From assembly GCA_902593735.1 (NCBI GenBank), contig CACJJL010000001.1:124001-188000 (forward strand): 64,000 nucleotides of DNA, read 5' to 3'. The position numbers were made by a program, and so were the translations under genes. The DNA is from an uncultured SAR116 cluster alpha proteobacterium (GTDB lineage: Bacteria; Pseudomonadota; Alphaproteobacteria; Puniceispirillales; Marisalimonadaceae). Below the pieces are notes generated by a model, which worked only from the letters and a program-made list of their open reading frames with translations, did no database searches and was not told the origin of the DNA. Shown one piece after another: positions 28,691-37,324 of this stretch (position 1 is the first letter of the stretch; every line of letters starts with the position of its first letter).

Positions 28691-28993
28691 TTAGATATGA
28701 TTATTGAAAGTATCTAGCATATTAATATCAGATTCACCTCCAACACCAGAAACAATTGCCCCCATTTCATTAAATTCTTTACTAACTTTAATCCAATTTT
28801 TTCTACCTTTTTCAAAGTGTGACTTTGAAATCCAATATTTTACAGTAAGAAAATTTGTGTCAGAAATGTCAACAGTTGTTTGTTTTATAAGACCAACTTT
28901 CATTTGCTCATATGCTACTTGATTACTATGTAGCTTTATGGCTTTTTTTGCTGTTTGGTTTGGGCATTTAATAGTTACTACTCTTACATACAT
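28691..28993 (-). CDS. Hypothetical small protein, dimeric alpha/beta-barrel (ABM-like) character
   Basis: 100-aa ORF, MYVRVVTIKCPNQTAKKAIKLHSN; its stop abuts the livF stop. Confidence 0.6.
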   Translation of the reverse strand: MYVRVVTIKCPNQTAKKAIKLHSNQVAYEQMKVGLIKQTTVDISDTNFLTVKYWISKSHFEKGRKNWIKVSKEFNEMGAIVSGVGGESDINMLDTFNNHI

Positions 28994-29040
28994 GAAATTA
29001 TTTTCTATTGAAAGTTAGGATTATATTTAAATCCATCAAA

Positions 29041-30387
29041 TCAAAAGTTACAAACAGAATCAATAGCGATTTTGAGTTTTTCAGAAATTTCATCAATCTC
29101 ATTCTCATTAATAATAAACGGAGGTGCAATTAGAATATGATCGCCAATTTCTCCGTTTATTGTTCCCTGCATTGGATAGCAAATTAATCCTTCGTCCAAA
29201 GCCTTCTTCTTAATTTTTCCTGCTACATTTAATTTTTTAGGAAAAGGCTCCTTTGTTGATCTGTCAGCTACAAGTTCTATAGCTCTGAATAAACCTCTAC
29301 CTCTAATATCTCCAATAAATTGATTTTGGCCTAATGATCTTGTTAAGCTTTTTTGAAGTATGTTACCCTTTTCTCTTACTTTAGATGGATAATTATCATT
29401 TATTAATTTTCCTAAAACTGCATATGAAGCTGCACATGCTATAGGATGACCAAGATATGTGTGTCCATGTTGAAAAAATCCAGAACCACTTTCTATCGCT
29501 TCATAGATATGATTTTGACATATCATAGCTCCAATTGGTTGATATCCTGCTCCCAAACCTTTAGCGATAGTAATAATGTCAGGAATAACTGGTTCATCAT
29601 CGCAAGCAAATAAAGATCCCGTTCTTCCCATACCACACATAACTTCATCTAAAATTAATAAAACATCGTATTTATTACAAATTTCTCTTATAAGCTTGAA
29701 ATATCCTGGTACAGCTGTAAGAGCGCCTGCAGTTGCTCCAACAACTGTTTCGGCAATAAAAGCCATAACATTATCTTGGCCCAAATTTAAAATTTCATCT
29801 TCCAATTCTTTTGCAACTCTTTGTCCATAATCCCATTCAGTTTCGTCTGATCTTTTATTTCTATATAGGTAACAAGGTGAAATTAAGCTGGTTTCAATTA
29901 GTAAATCTTCAAAAAAATTTCTTCTCCAAATATTACCCCCAGATGCTAAAGCTCCAAGAGTGTTTCCATGATAACTTTGTCTTCTAGATATAACTTTGTG
30001 TTTTTTTGGTTTTCCTATTTCAATAAAATATTGTTTTGCAAGTTTTATCGAGGCCTCTACTGCTTCAGAACCACTTGAAACAAGATACACTTTATCTAGT
30101 CCAGATGGAGAAATTTCAGCTAACAAATTTGCTAGTTTTTCAGCAGGTTCGTTAGTAAAAAAAGATGTATGGGCATAAGCTAATTTTTCAGTTTGATTAA
30201 TAATTGCGTCTTTTACAGTATTGTCAGAATGTCCTAAGCATGAAACTGCAGCACCACCTGATCCGTCAATATATTTTTTTCCATTATTGTCCACTATATA
30301 ACATCCTTCACCTTTAATAGCTGTGGGTAGATCATAATTTGAATGTCTTGGAAAAATATTACTACGTCTAATTTTGTTTTCTAAAAT
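29041..30387 (-). CDS. Class-III PLP aminotransferase (aspartate aminotransferase family)
   Basis: LILDEVMCGMGRTG and TIAKGLGAGYQPIGAM. The ORF track starts at GTG 30294, but the frame upstream encodes family-like ENKIRRSNIFPRHSNYDLPTAIKGEGCYIV, back to ATT 30387 with GGAG 7 nt upstream. Confidence 0.85.
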   Translation of the reverse strand: MLENKIRRSNIFPRHSNYDLPTAIKGEGCYIVDNNGKKYIDGSGGAAVSCLGHSDNTVKDAIINQTEKLAYAHTSFFTNEPAEKLANLLAEISPSGLDKVYLVSSGSEAVEASIKLAKQYFIEIGKPKKHKVISRRQSYHGNTLGALASGGNIWRRNFFEDLLIETSLISPCYLYRNKRSDETEWDYGQRVAKELEDEILNLGQDNVMAFIAETVVGATAGALTAVPGYFKLIREICNKYDVLLILDEVMCGMGRTGSLFACDDEPVIPDIITIAKGLGAGYQPIGAMICQNHIYEAIESGSGFFQHGHTYLGHPIACAASYAVLGKLINDNYPSKVREKGNILQKSLTRSLGQNQFIGDIRGRGLFRAIELVADRSTKEPFPKKLNVAGKIKKKALDEGLICYPMQGTINGEIGDHILIAPPFIINENEIDEISEKLKIAIDSVCNF

Positions 30388-30686
30388 GATGTTTCTCCAA
30401 AATCTTGAGTAACTCCACCAACAAAGTGGATTGTTTTAGGTGATAAGGTTTTGACATATTTAGCTATATTTTCGTCAATTAACTTATCAATTTTTTTCAT
30501 TGATTCAGCATCAGGAAACTCCCATAAAACCACACTTACGTTGGGTGTTTGCGGATTTTTCATAGCTCTAAACCTAACTCCTTTTACTTGTTGAAGTAAA
30601 TTAGGCCATCTAGTTTCAAGTATTGATTCGAATAATTCACAATCTTCAGTAGATGAGAAGGTTCTTACAAAAATTTTTATTAACAT
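30381..30686 (-). CDS. Small hypothetical protein (ferredoxin-like/ABM-type fold suspected)
   Basis: 101-aa ORF; its stop codon overlaps the proposed start of the downstream aminotransferase. Confidence 0.6.
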   Translation of the reverse strand: MLIKIFVRTFSSTEDCELFESILETRWPNLLQQVKGVRFRAMKNPQTPNVSVVLWEFPDAESMKKIDKLIDENIAKYVKTLSPKTIHFVGGVTQDFGETSF

Positions 30687-31022
30687 TGTCTCTCCAGACT
30701 AAAAAACATCTTAAATTTATTACAATTTTAAGTTTTGTATATTATGTTAGTTTTTGCAAATAATATAAATTTTTGGTAAGAAATTGATGTTCCATATAGC
30801 ATTTAGAAAGATGTTTTTTTCAGAGCTTTTAAAATGGCTTTGAAAGTAGGAATCATTTTGGCAATAATTAATCATGGGGATCATATTTTTTAGGAACGAT
30901 GTCAGTAACAAATTGGACTAAAATCTTAATTACTTCTTGTGTACCCTTTTGTATTTCAACTGTTTTCTCTGTACTTACAATTAAAAAAGAGCAGTTAACA
31001 GTTAGATGAAAATAATTTGATA

Positions 31023-31805
31023 ATGAATAAATTTTTAAATGTTCTAATTTTTTTAATAATCTTTTCCTTACTTAATTTTTCAGCAAGTTCCAAACAAGAA
31101 AATTATTATTATGAGGTTCAATTTGGAAATTTAATTGTTGGTAAAGCAGAAGTTTTGTTTAGATCAACGTCTCAAAATTTAAATATTGATATTAAATCAC
31201 AAACTGCTGGAATTTTAGACGTATTATATGAGTACAATGGCGTATTAAAATCGTCATCAATAAAAAATAAAGGTACTTGGTTACCAAATAAATTTTCAGC
31301 TGGTGGAGTGTTTAATAAGAAAAAGCGGACTTCAGATATTACATGGGTCAATGATTATAAAACTGTAAGTTATGTTAATGTTCCTACTATAGATCTTAAA
31401 AAATACCATAAAGTTCAAAAGTCAAGTTTGATTAATGTAATTGATCCAATAACAGCCTTTATGAGAGTTATTGAAAAAATTAATGAAGAATATGCTTGTG
31501 ACCAAAACTTCAAAGTTTTCGACGGCAGAAGGCGATATGATTTGGAAATTAAAACAATTGGAAATAGCACAATTGATAATGACAGACCTAAATCATACAA
31601 AGGCGATGTGCTGATATGTGGATTGAGAGTTTTCCCAATAGGTGGTCATAGACTAAAAACAAAATGGAAACCAAGTGAAGATAAGATTTCTGATGTCAAA
31701 GTATTTTTTGGTAAAAATCATAATAAAGATTATGTGCCTGTTAGAGTTCAGATAGAGAGATGGTTTGGAACAGTTGTTATACGTCTTATCCAAAAGACCC
31801 TTTAG
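31023..31805 (+). CDS. DUF3108-like secreted/periplasmic protein
   Basis: Signal peptide, YYYEVQFGNLIVGKAEVLFRS...SQTAGILDVLYEYNGVLKS. ATG 31023 preferred over TTG 31017. Confidence 0.7.
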   Translation: MNKFLNVLIFLIIFSLLNFSASSKQENYYYEVQFGNLIVGKAEVLFRSTSQNLNIDIKSQTAGILDVLYEYNGVLKSSSIKNKGTWLPNKFSAGGVFNKKKRTSDITWVNDYKTVSYVNVPTIDLKKYHKVQKSSLINVIDPITAFMRVIEKINEEYACDQNFKVFDGRRRYDLEIKTIGNSTIDNDRPKSYKGDVLICGLRVFPIGGHRLKTKWKPSEDKISDVKVFFGKNHNKDYVPVRVQIERWFGTVVIRLIQKTL

Positions 31806-31808
31806 ATT

Positions 31809-32660
31809 ATGAAAATTGGATTAATAGGTAACAATATTTCATGCTCAAATGCTCCCGATATTCATATCCGTCTTGCAAAAATATTTCAAATCCCCTTAGA
31901 ATACTTATTGTTTGATTTGAAAGATAAAGGAGAAAATTATTTTGTAGTTTTGTTAGAAGAATTAAGAGTTGCAGGGTTCAAAGGGGTGAATATTACATTC
32001 CCTTTTAAAGAAAAAGTAATCAAGCATGTAGATAATTTATCTAAGAACTCAAGAAATGTTGGATCAGCAAATACACTTATATTCAGAAAAAAAATTTCAG
32101 CTCAGAATCCTGATTATACAGGTTTTTTGAAAACTTATAATTTTCACTTTGGTAAAAATACTCCAGGAAAAATTCTAGTGTTAGGTGCTGGTGGGGTAAG
32201 TAGGGCAGTCACTTTTGCTTTAGCTTCTTTAGGTGTAGAAAAGATTTTTTTAATTGATAAAGATAAACTTAAAGCCGGCAACTTATCCAGAGATTTAAGT
32301 CTTTTAAATATAAATTGTGTTGTAACAAAACCTGATCAAATAGAAAAAATTATATCCAGTTTTGATGGTATAATTAACTGCACGCCAGTTGGTCATTATG
32401 ATTTTCCAGGATGTCCATTAGGAAATCTAATGCCAAACAAGAAACAGTGGATTTTTGATGTAGTGTACACTCCAGCTAAGACCGATTTCATTATCAAAGG
32501 TGAAGAAGTTGGAGCAAAAATTATTTCAGGCATTGACCTTTTTATTTTTCAAGCAATAGACGCTTTTTTATATTTTGCTGAAAACAAAGAAAACAATCAC
32601 GATCTTACGAATCATATACATAAGTTAAGAAAACATTATTTCGATAAGCTATATATTTGA
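31809..32660 (+). CDS. Shikimate/quinate dehydrogenase-like (AroE family, divergent)
   Basis: GVNITFPFKEKVI catalytic-Lys motif, VLGAGGVSRAVTFALASLG, NPDYTGF in place of NTDxxGF. Confidence 0.82.
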   Translation: MKIGLIGNNISCSNAPDIHIRLAKIFQIPLEYLLFDLKDKGENYFVVLLEELRVAGFKGVNITFPFKEKVIKHVDNLSKNSRNVGSANTLIFRKKISAQNPDYTGFLKTYNFHFGKNTPGKILVLGAGGVSRAVTFALASLGVEKIFLIDKDKLKAGNLSRDLSLLNINCVVTKPDQIEKIISSFDGIINCTPVGHYDFPGCPLGNLMPNKKQWIFDVVYTPAKTDFIIKGEEVGAKIISGIDLFIFQAIDAFLYFAENKENNHDLTNHIHKLRKHYFDKLYI

Positions 32661-32661
32661 A

Positions 32662-33870
32662 TTAAGACTTGTTTTCAAAAATAATTTCATTTTCAAAAAG
32701 TCTATTAATTCCATCTTCTGTATAACCATTTTCTCTTAAGACTTCTCTTGTATGTTCCCCAATAACAGGTGGTTTATGTTTAACGCCAACAACTTTAGAT
32801 CTACTAAACTTTATTGGTGAAGAAACGCCTTTGTAATCCTCTTTTGAGATAGTCATTTCTCTTTCTTTTGTTTGAGGATGATTTAAAGCTTCCTCTATAT
32901 TCCTTACTGGCCCTGCAGGAACTCCTGCTGACAATAGTTTTTCTGAAAATTCAACTCCATCTACATTACTAAGAGCGTCTTCTAAATATTTGGTTAGTTC
33001 TATTCTGTTTTTTACTCTATCACCATTAGTTAAAAATCTTTCATCTTTTGCAAGATGGTCTAAATCTAGAGCTTTACAGAGTCTAATAAAACCAGCATCG
33101 TTTCCAATTCCCATAAAAATCTCATTAGTTGCTGTTTTGAATTTATCATAAGGGGAAATATTTGGGTGGGCATTTCCAGTAGCTTTACCTGGTTTTTTTG
33201 ATAAAAAATAATTGCCAGTATGTGGATGCATTAATGCAAGTGCTGAATCATAAAGAGACATATCCAAAAACTGACCTAAGCCAGATTTTTCTCTTTCTTG
33301 CAGTGCCATTAAAATTCCTATTGTTGAATAAAGTCCAGTTCCCATATCTACTACAGGAGCACCAATTCTTACATCGCCTCCGTCAGCATGACCATTTACT
33401 GACATCATACCAGTCATAGCTTGAACTATAGCATCATAGCCTGGTGCGCCACCAAGTGGACCTTTAGCTCCAAATCCTGAAATTCTACAGTGAATTAATT
33501 TAGGAAATTTTTCTCTTAAAACTTCTTCATAACCCAAACCCCATTTTTCCATTGTACCAGTTTTGAAGTTTTCAATAACTATATCTGAATTTTTTAGTAG
33601 TTCTAAAATTATTTCCTTACCTTCTTGTTTGGTAAGATCGATTGCTATAGATTTCTTATTCCTATTTACGTTTATAAAATATGAAGCCATATCGTTTATA
33701 AAAGGTGGTCCCCAAGCTCTAACTTCATCACCAATCTTTGACTCTATCTTAATCACCTCAGCTCCGTGATCTGCAAGTATTTGCGTAGCGTATGGTCCTC
33801 CAAGAACTCTTGTAAGGTCTAAAATCTTAATCCCATCTAATGCATGTTTATTTTTATTTTTTTCTATCAT
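32662..33870 (-). CDS. CoA transferase family III (CaiB/BaiF)
   Basis: LDGIKILDLTRVLGGPYATQILADHGAEVIKIES, VNRNKKSIAIDL. Confidence 0.94.
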   Translation of the reverse strand: MIEKNKNKHALDGIKILDLTRVLGGPYATQILADHGAEVIKIESKIGDEVRAWGPPFINDMASYFINVNRNKKSIAIDLTKQEGKEIILELLKNSDIVIENFKTGTMEKWGLGYEEVLREKFPKLIHCRISGFGAKGPLGGAPGYDAIVQAMTGMMSVNGHADGGDVRIGAPVVDMGTGLYSTIGILMALQEREKSGLGQFLDMSLYDSALALMHPHTGNYFLSKKPGKATGNAHPNISPYDKFKTATNEIFMGIGNDAGFIRLCKALDLDHLAKDERFLTNGDRVKNRIELTKYLEDALSNVDGVEFSEKLLSAGVPAGPVRNIEEALNHPQTKEREMTISKEDYKGVSSPIKFSRSKVVGVKHKPPVIGEHTREVLRENGYTEDGINRLFENEIIFENKS

Positions 33871-33888
33871 TATATTACTTTCTAACTG

Positions 33889-35055
33889 TTAATAAGATTT
33901 TGGTAGTCCAAGAACACGTTCAGAAATATAATTTAAGATCATTTGGGCGCTAACAGGAGCTAATTTTGGGATAAAAGATTCTCTCAACAACCTTTCAACA
34001 TGATATTCTTTAGCATATCCCATTCCACCCAAAGTTACGACTGCTTGAGTGGCTGCTTTAAAGCCAGCTTCAGCTGCAAAATATTTAGCCGCGTTAGCTA
34101 ATCCTCCTGCGTTTTCACCTTTATCGTATTGATAAGCTGCTTTTGCAATTAGTAGTTCCGCAGCTTCTAATTCAATCCAATTTTCTGCTAATGGGTGTTG
34201 AATACTTTGATTTTTCCCAATAGGTCTATTAAAAACTATTCTTTGATTTGCGTATTTAACTGCTCTTGACAATGCATTTTTACCTATTCCTAGAGCTTCT
34301 GCGGCAATAAGAATTCTCTCAGGGTTAAGGCTGTCTAGAATATATTTAAATCCCTTACCTTCTTCACCAATTCTGTCAAATTCAGGTACTTCAAGATTAT
34401 CTATAAATATTTGGTTACTATCAACTGCTGCTCTGCCCATTTTGGAGATTTCTCTTACTTCTATTTTTTCTCTATCTAAATTTGTATAAAACAAAGTTAA
34501 ACCGTCAGTATTTTTTTTACATTCTTCAATGGGACTTGTTCGGGCTAATAAAAGTATTTTGTCAGCTATTTTAGCAGTAGATGTCCAAATTTTCTGACCA
34601 TTAACCAAATATCCATCGTTTATTTTTTTTGCAAATGTTTTTAATCTACCAGTATCTAAACCTGCATCTGGTTCAGTGACACCGAAGCAAGTTTTTTCTT
34701 TTCCTAATATCAATGGTGGTAACCACTTGTCTTTTTGTTCTTTAGTTCCATATACTACAATGGGATGTGGTCCAAAAATATTAATATGTATTGAAGATGC
34801 GGCAGCCATGCCGCCACCTGTTTCTGAAATTTTTTGCATAAAAATTGATGCCTCACTCACACCTAAATCACTTCCTCCAAACTCTTTAGGCATACAAATG
34901 CCTAACCAACCTCCGTTTGCTACCTCTTCGTAAAACTTTTGGGGGAATTGACTTTCTTTATCGCATTGAAGCCAATATTCATCATTGTAGTTTTTCATAA
35001 TATTATTGACGGAATCAATAATAGATAACTGAGTTTGATTTAGATTGAATTCCAT
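33889..35055 (-). CDS. Acyl-CoA dehydrogenase
   Basis: CFGVTEPDAGLDTGRLKTFAKK, YANQRIVFNRPIGKNQSIQHPLA, GGMGYAKEYHVERLLRE. Confidence 0.93.
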   Translation of the reverse strand: MEFNLNQTQLSIIDSVNNIMKNYNDEYWLQCDKESQFPQKFYEEVANGGWLGICMPKEFGGSDLGVSEASIFMQKISETGGGMAAASSIHINIFGPHPIVVYGTKEQKDKWLPPLILGKEKTCFGVTEPDAGLDTGRLKTFAKKINDGYLVNGQKIWTSTAKIADKILLLARTSPIEECKKNTDGLTLFYTNLDREKIEVREISKMGRAAVDSNQIFIDNLEVPEFDRIGEEGKGFKYILDSLNPERILIAAEALGIGKNALSRAVKYANQRIVFNRPIGKNQSIQHPLAENWIELEAAELLIAKAAYQYDKGENAGGLANAAKYFAAEAGFKAATQAVVTLGGMGYAKEYHVERLLRESFIPKLAPVSAQMILNYISERVLGLPKSY

Positions 35056-35059
35056 AAAC

Positions 35060-35656
35060 TTATCTTGCTAAATTATGATAATTATTATTTGGTTCCATTT
35101 CGGTTGCCGAAGCTAGTCTGTTGGTCATGTTAAACAAACCAACAATTGCACTAATGTCCCAAATATCTCTATCTGTATATCCAACATCCCTTAATTTTTT
35201 TCTATCATTTTCACCAATTTCAGATGGGTCTTTCGTTAATTTTTTTGTAAAATTTAGTAATTCCTCTTGTTTTTTTGGCAATTCTGCAGATTTGAAGTTT
35301 GCTGCTATTCGTTCTCCTAATTGAGGGTCATTTGATAATTCTCTAACTGCAGATCCATGAGCTACTAAACAATAAAAGCAATGATTTTCTGAAGAAACCG
35401 TAACGGCAATCATTTCTCTTTCCAATTTTGTTAAACCAGACTCACCTAACATCAAAGCATTATATAATTTTGTAAAACCTTCAAATTGTTTTGGAAATTT
35501 TGCAAAAGCAGCAAGAACATTTGGAATAAAGCCCAGTTTTTGTTGAACAATTTCTAAGTAGTTCTTTACTTGATCTTCTCCGTCTTTAGTGCCTTCATAA
35601 TCCAGATCTAATTTAGTTAAATTACCCTTTTGGCCTTGTTTTGTAATCGTTGCCAT
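35060..35656 (-). CDS. Peroxidase-related / AhpD-like carboxymuconolactone decarboxylase family protein
   Basis: SSENHCFYCLVAHGSAVRELS (CxxC...H motif). Confidence 0.85.
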   Translation of the reverse strand: MATITKQGQKGNLTKLDLDYEGTKDGEDQVKNYLEIVQQKLGFIPNVLAAFAKFPKQFEGFTKLYNALMLGESGLTKLEREMIAVTVSSENHCFYCLVAHGSAVRELSNDPQLGERIAANFKSAELPKKQEELLNFTKKLTKDPSEIGENDRKKLRDVGYTDRDIWDISAIVGLFNMTNRLASATEMEPNNNYHNLAR

Positions 35657-36454
35657 TTACTTCTCCATTAACCAATTTGGTTTTCTCTTCTCAAAAAAAG
35701 CATTAATTCCTTCTATTGACTCAGGATTTTCCCATACATCTGCGAGAGCTTCAACAGTAAATCGAATTGTATTTTCATCTATTTTTACAGATAAATTTCT
35801 TACTAGTTTTTTTGAAGCAGATAACGCAGCAGGCGCATTTTTTAAAAAGGGTAAAATTTCGTTTGTTACAGTATCATCTATTTTATCACTCGTAGTAAAA
35901 GATTTTATTAAACCAATTTTTTGTCCTTCTTGAGGAGAAAATGTGCGGGCACTGGTAAACATGTCTATGGCATTGCTTGATCCAACTTTCAAAACCACAT
36001 ATGGACTAATTGTTGCTGGAATTAAGCCAAGCTTTGCCTCTGTAAGTGCTAATTTTATGTTATCTAAAGATACTGCTATATCACATATAGATATAATCCC
36101 AATACCACCCCCAAAAGCATTTCCTTCAACTTTTGCAATCAAAGGTTTTGGAAAATTATACATTTTAAAAAGAAGCATTGCTAATTTTTTAGCTTCTTTA
36201 ATTCTAGTTGATCTATCAGAAAAAATTTGTTTTTTCATCCAATCTAAATCTCCTCCAGCACAAAAAGATTTTCCATTAGCTGACAAAATTAACACTCTAG
36301 TATTTTCATCTTTTGATAGATTTTCAAAAGCATCACTTAATTCTTCAATCATTGTTGGTGATAAAGCATTATGTTTATCAGGTTGATTTAAAATAATGTG
36401 AGATACTCCGCCCTTGTTCTGTAAAATTATCGATTTTTTTTTAATTTTAGTCAT
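35657..36454 (-). CDS. Enoyl-CoA hydratase/isomerase family, likely methylglutaconyl-CoA hydratase by context
   Basis: GGVSHIILNQPDKHNALSPTM, SANGKSFCAGGDLDWM, EGNAFGGGIGIISICDIAV; inside the leucine-degradation operon. Confidence 0.85.
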   Translation of the reverse strand: MTKIKKKSIILQNKGGVSHIILNQPDKHNALSPTMIEELSDAFENLSKDENTRVLILSANGKSFCAGGDLDWMKKQIFSDRSTRIKEAKKLAMLLFKMYNFPKPLIAKVEGNAFGGGIGIISICDIAVSLDNIKLALTEAKLGLIPATISPYVVLKVGSSNAIDMFTSARTFSPQEGQKIGLIKSFTTSDKIDDTVTNEILPFLKNAPAALSASKKLVRNLSVKIDENTIRFTVEALADVWENPESIEGINAFFEKRKPNWLMEK

Positions 36455-36458
36455 GGTT

Positions 36459-37313
36459 TCAGTTTAAGATTAATTTCTGAGCAATTACACTACATTCTTT
36501 TAATTTATCACTATCAAGGTTCGTTTCATAACCTTTAGATAATAGTAATTTGTTAACTTTTTCGGTTGCTACATTTCCTTTTGCTCCTGGTGAATAGGGA
36601 CAACCACCTAATCCCCCTACGGATGAATCAAACGTCTTTATACCATTTTCTAAGGAGACATTAATGTTATCAAGCGCATTTTGATAAGTATCATGAAAAT
36701 GGCCGGCTAATTTATCTGCTGATAAATATTTTAAGCATTCTTTTACTACCTCTAGTGTTTGTTGCGGTGTTCCTTTGCCGGTAGTATCACCAAGTGAAAT
36801 TTCGTAGCACCCCATTTTAAACAAATCTTTTGCAATTTGACCTACTATTTTAGGACAGACAAAATTCTCATAAGGGCAGTGAGTTGCGCAACTAATGTAA
36901 CCTCTTACAGGTATATTTAATTTCGAAGCTTTTTCAGTTATTGGAATAAATCTTTTAAGACTAGTTTTAATATCGCAGTTAGTGTTTTTTTTGCAAAATG
37001 TCTCAGATGCTGCCGTAAAAATTGCTACTTCATCAACATGAGCATTTAAGGCATCATTAAAACCTCTTTCATTGGGTGTTAATGCAGTGTATTTTGTTTT
37101 TTTATTTCTATAAATTCTACTAAAAACTTCTGCTGCATCAGCTAGTTGAGGAACCCATTTGTGACTCACAAAACTAGATGTCTCTATCTTGTTAAAACCA
37201 CATTGAGATAGTTGGTCAATAAAAAAAACTTTTTCATCAGTTGGAATAAATTTTTTTTCATTTTGAAGCCCGTCTCTTGGGCTCATTTCAAAAATATTTA
37301 CTAAATTTCTCAA
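36459..37313 (-). CDS. Hydroxymethylglutaryl-CoA lyase
   Basis: EMSPRDGLQNEK, ISLGDTTGKGTPQQ, HFHDTYQNAL, GGLGGCPYSPGAKGNVATE. Confidence 0.93.
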   Translation of the reverse strand: MRNLVNIFEMSPRDGLQNEKKFIPTDEKVFFIDQLSQCGFNKIETSSFVSHKWVPQLADAAEVFSRIYRNKKTKYTALTPNERGFNDALNAHVDEVAIFTAASETFCKKNTNCDIKTSLKRFIPITEKASKLNIPVRGYISCATHCPYENFVCPKIVGQIAKDLFKMGCYEISLGDTTGKGTPQQTLEVVKECLKYLSADKLAGHFHDTYQNALDNINVSLENGIKTFDSSVGGLGGCPYSPGAKGNVATEKVNKLLLSKGYETNLDSDKLKECSVIAQKLILN

Positions 37314-37324
37314 AAAAGCACCTA

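Noticed and set aside
30868-30990. Open minus-strand frame encoding ...VEIQKGTQEVIKILVQFVTDIVPKKYDPHD in the gap before 31023
   Set aside because: Protein-like, but no ATG/GTG/TTG start and no SD could be placed; possibly a relic, not enough to call a gene.
35943-36386. 147-aa plus-strand ORF opposite the enoyl-CoA hydratase gene
   Set aside because: Antisense to a strongly supported enoyl-CoA hydratase; no independent motif or SD.
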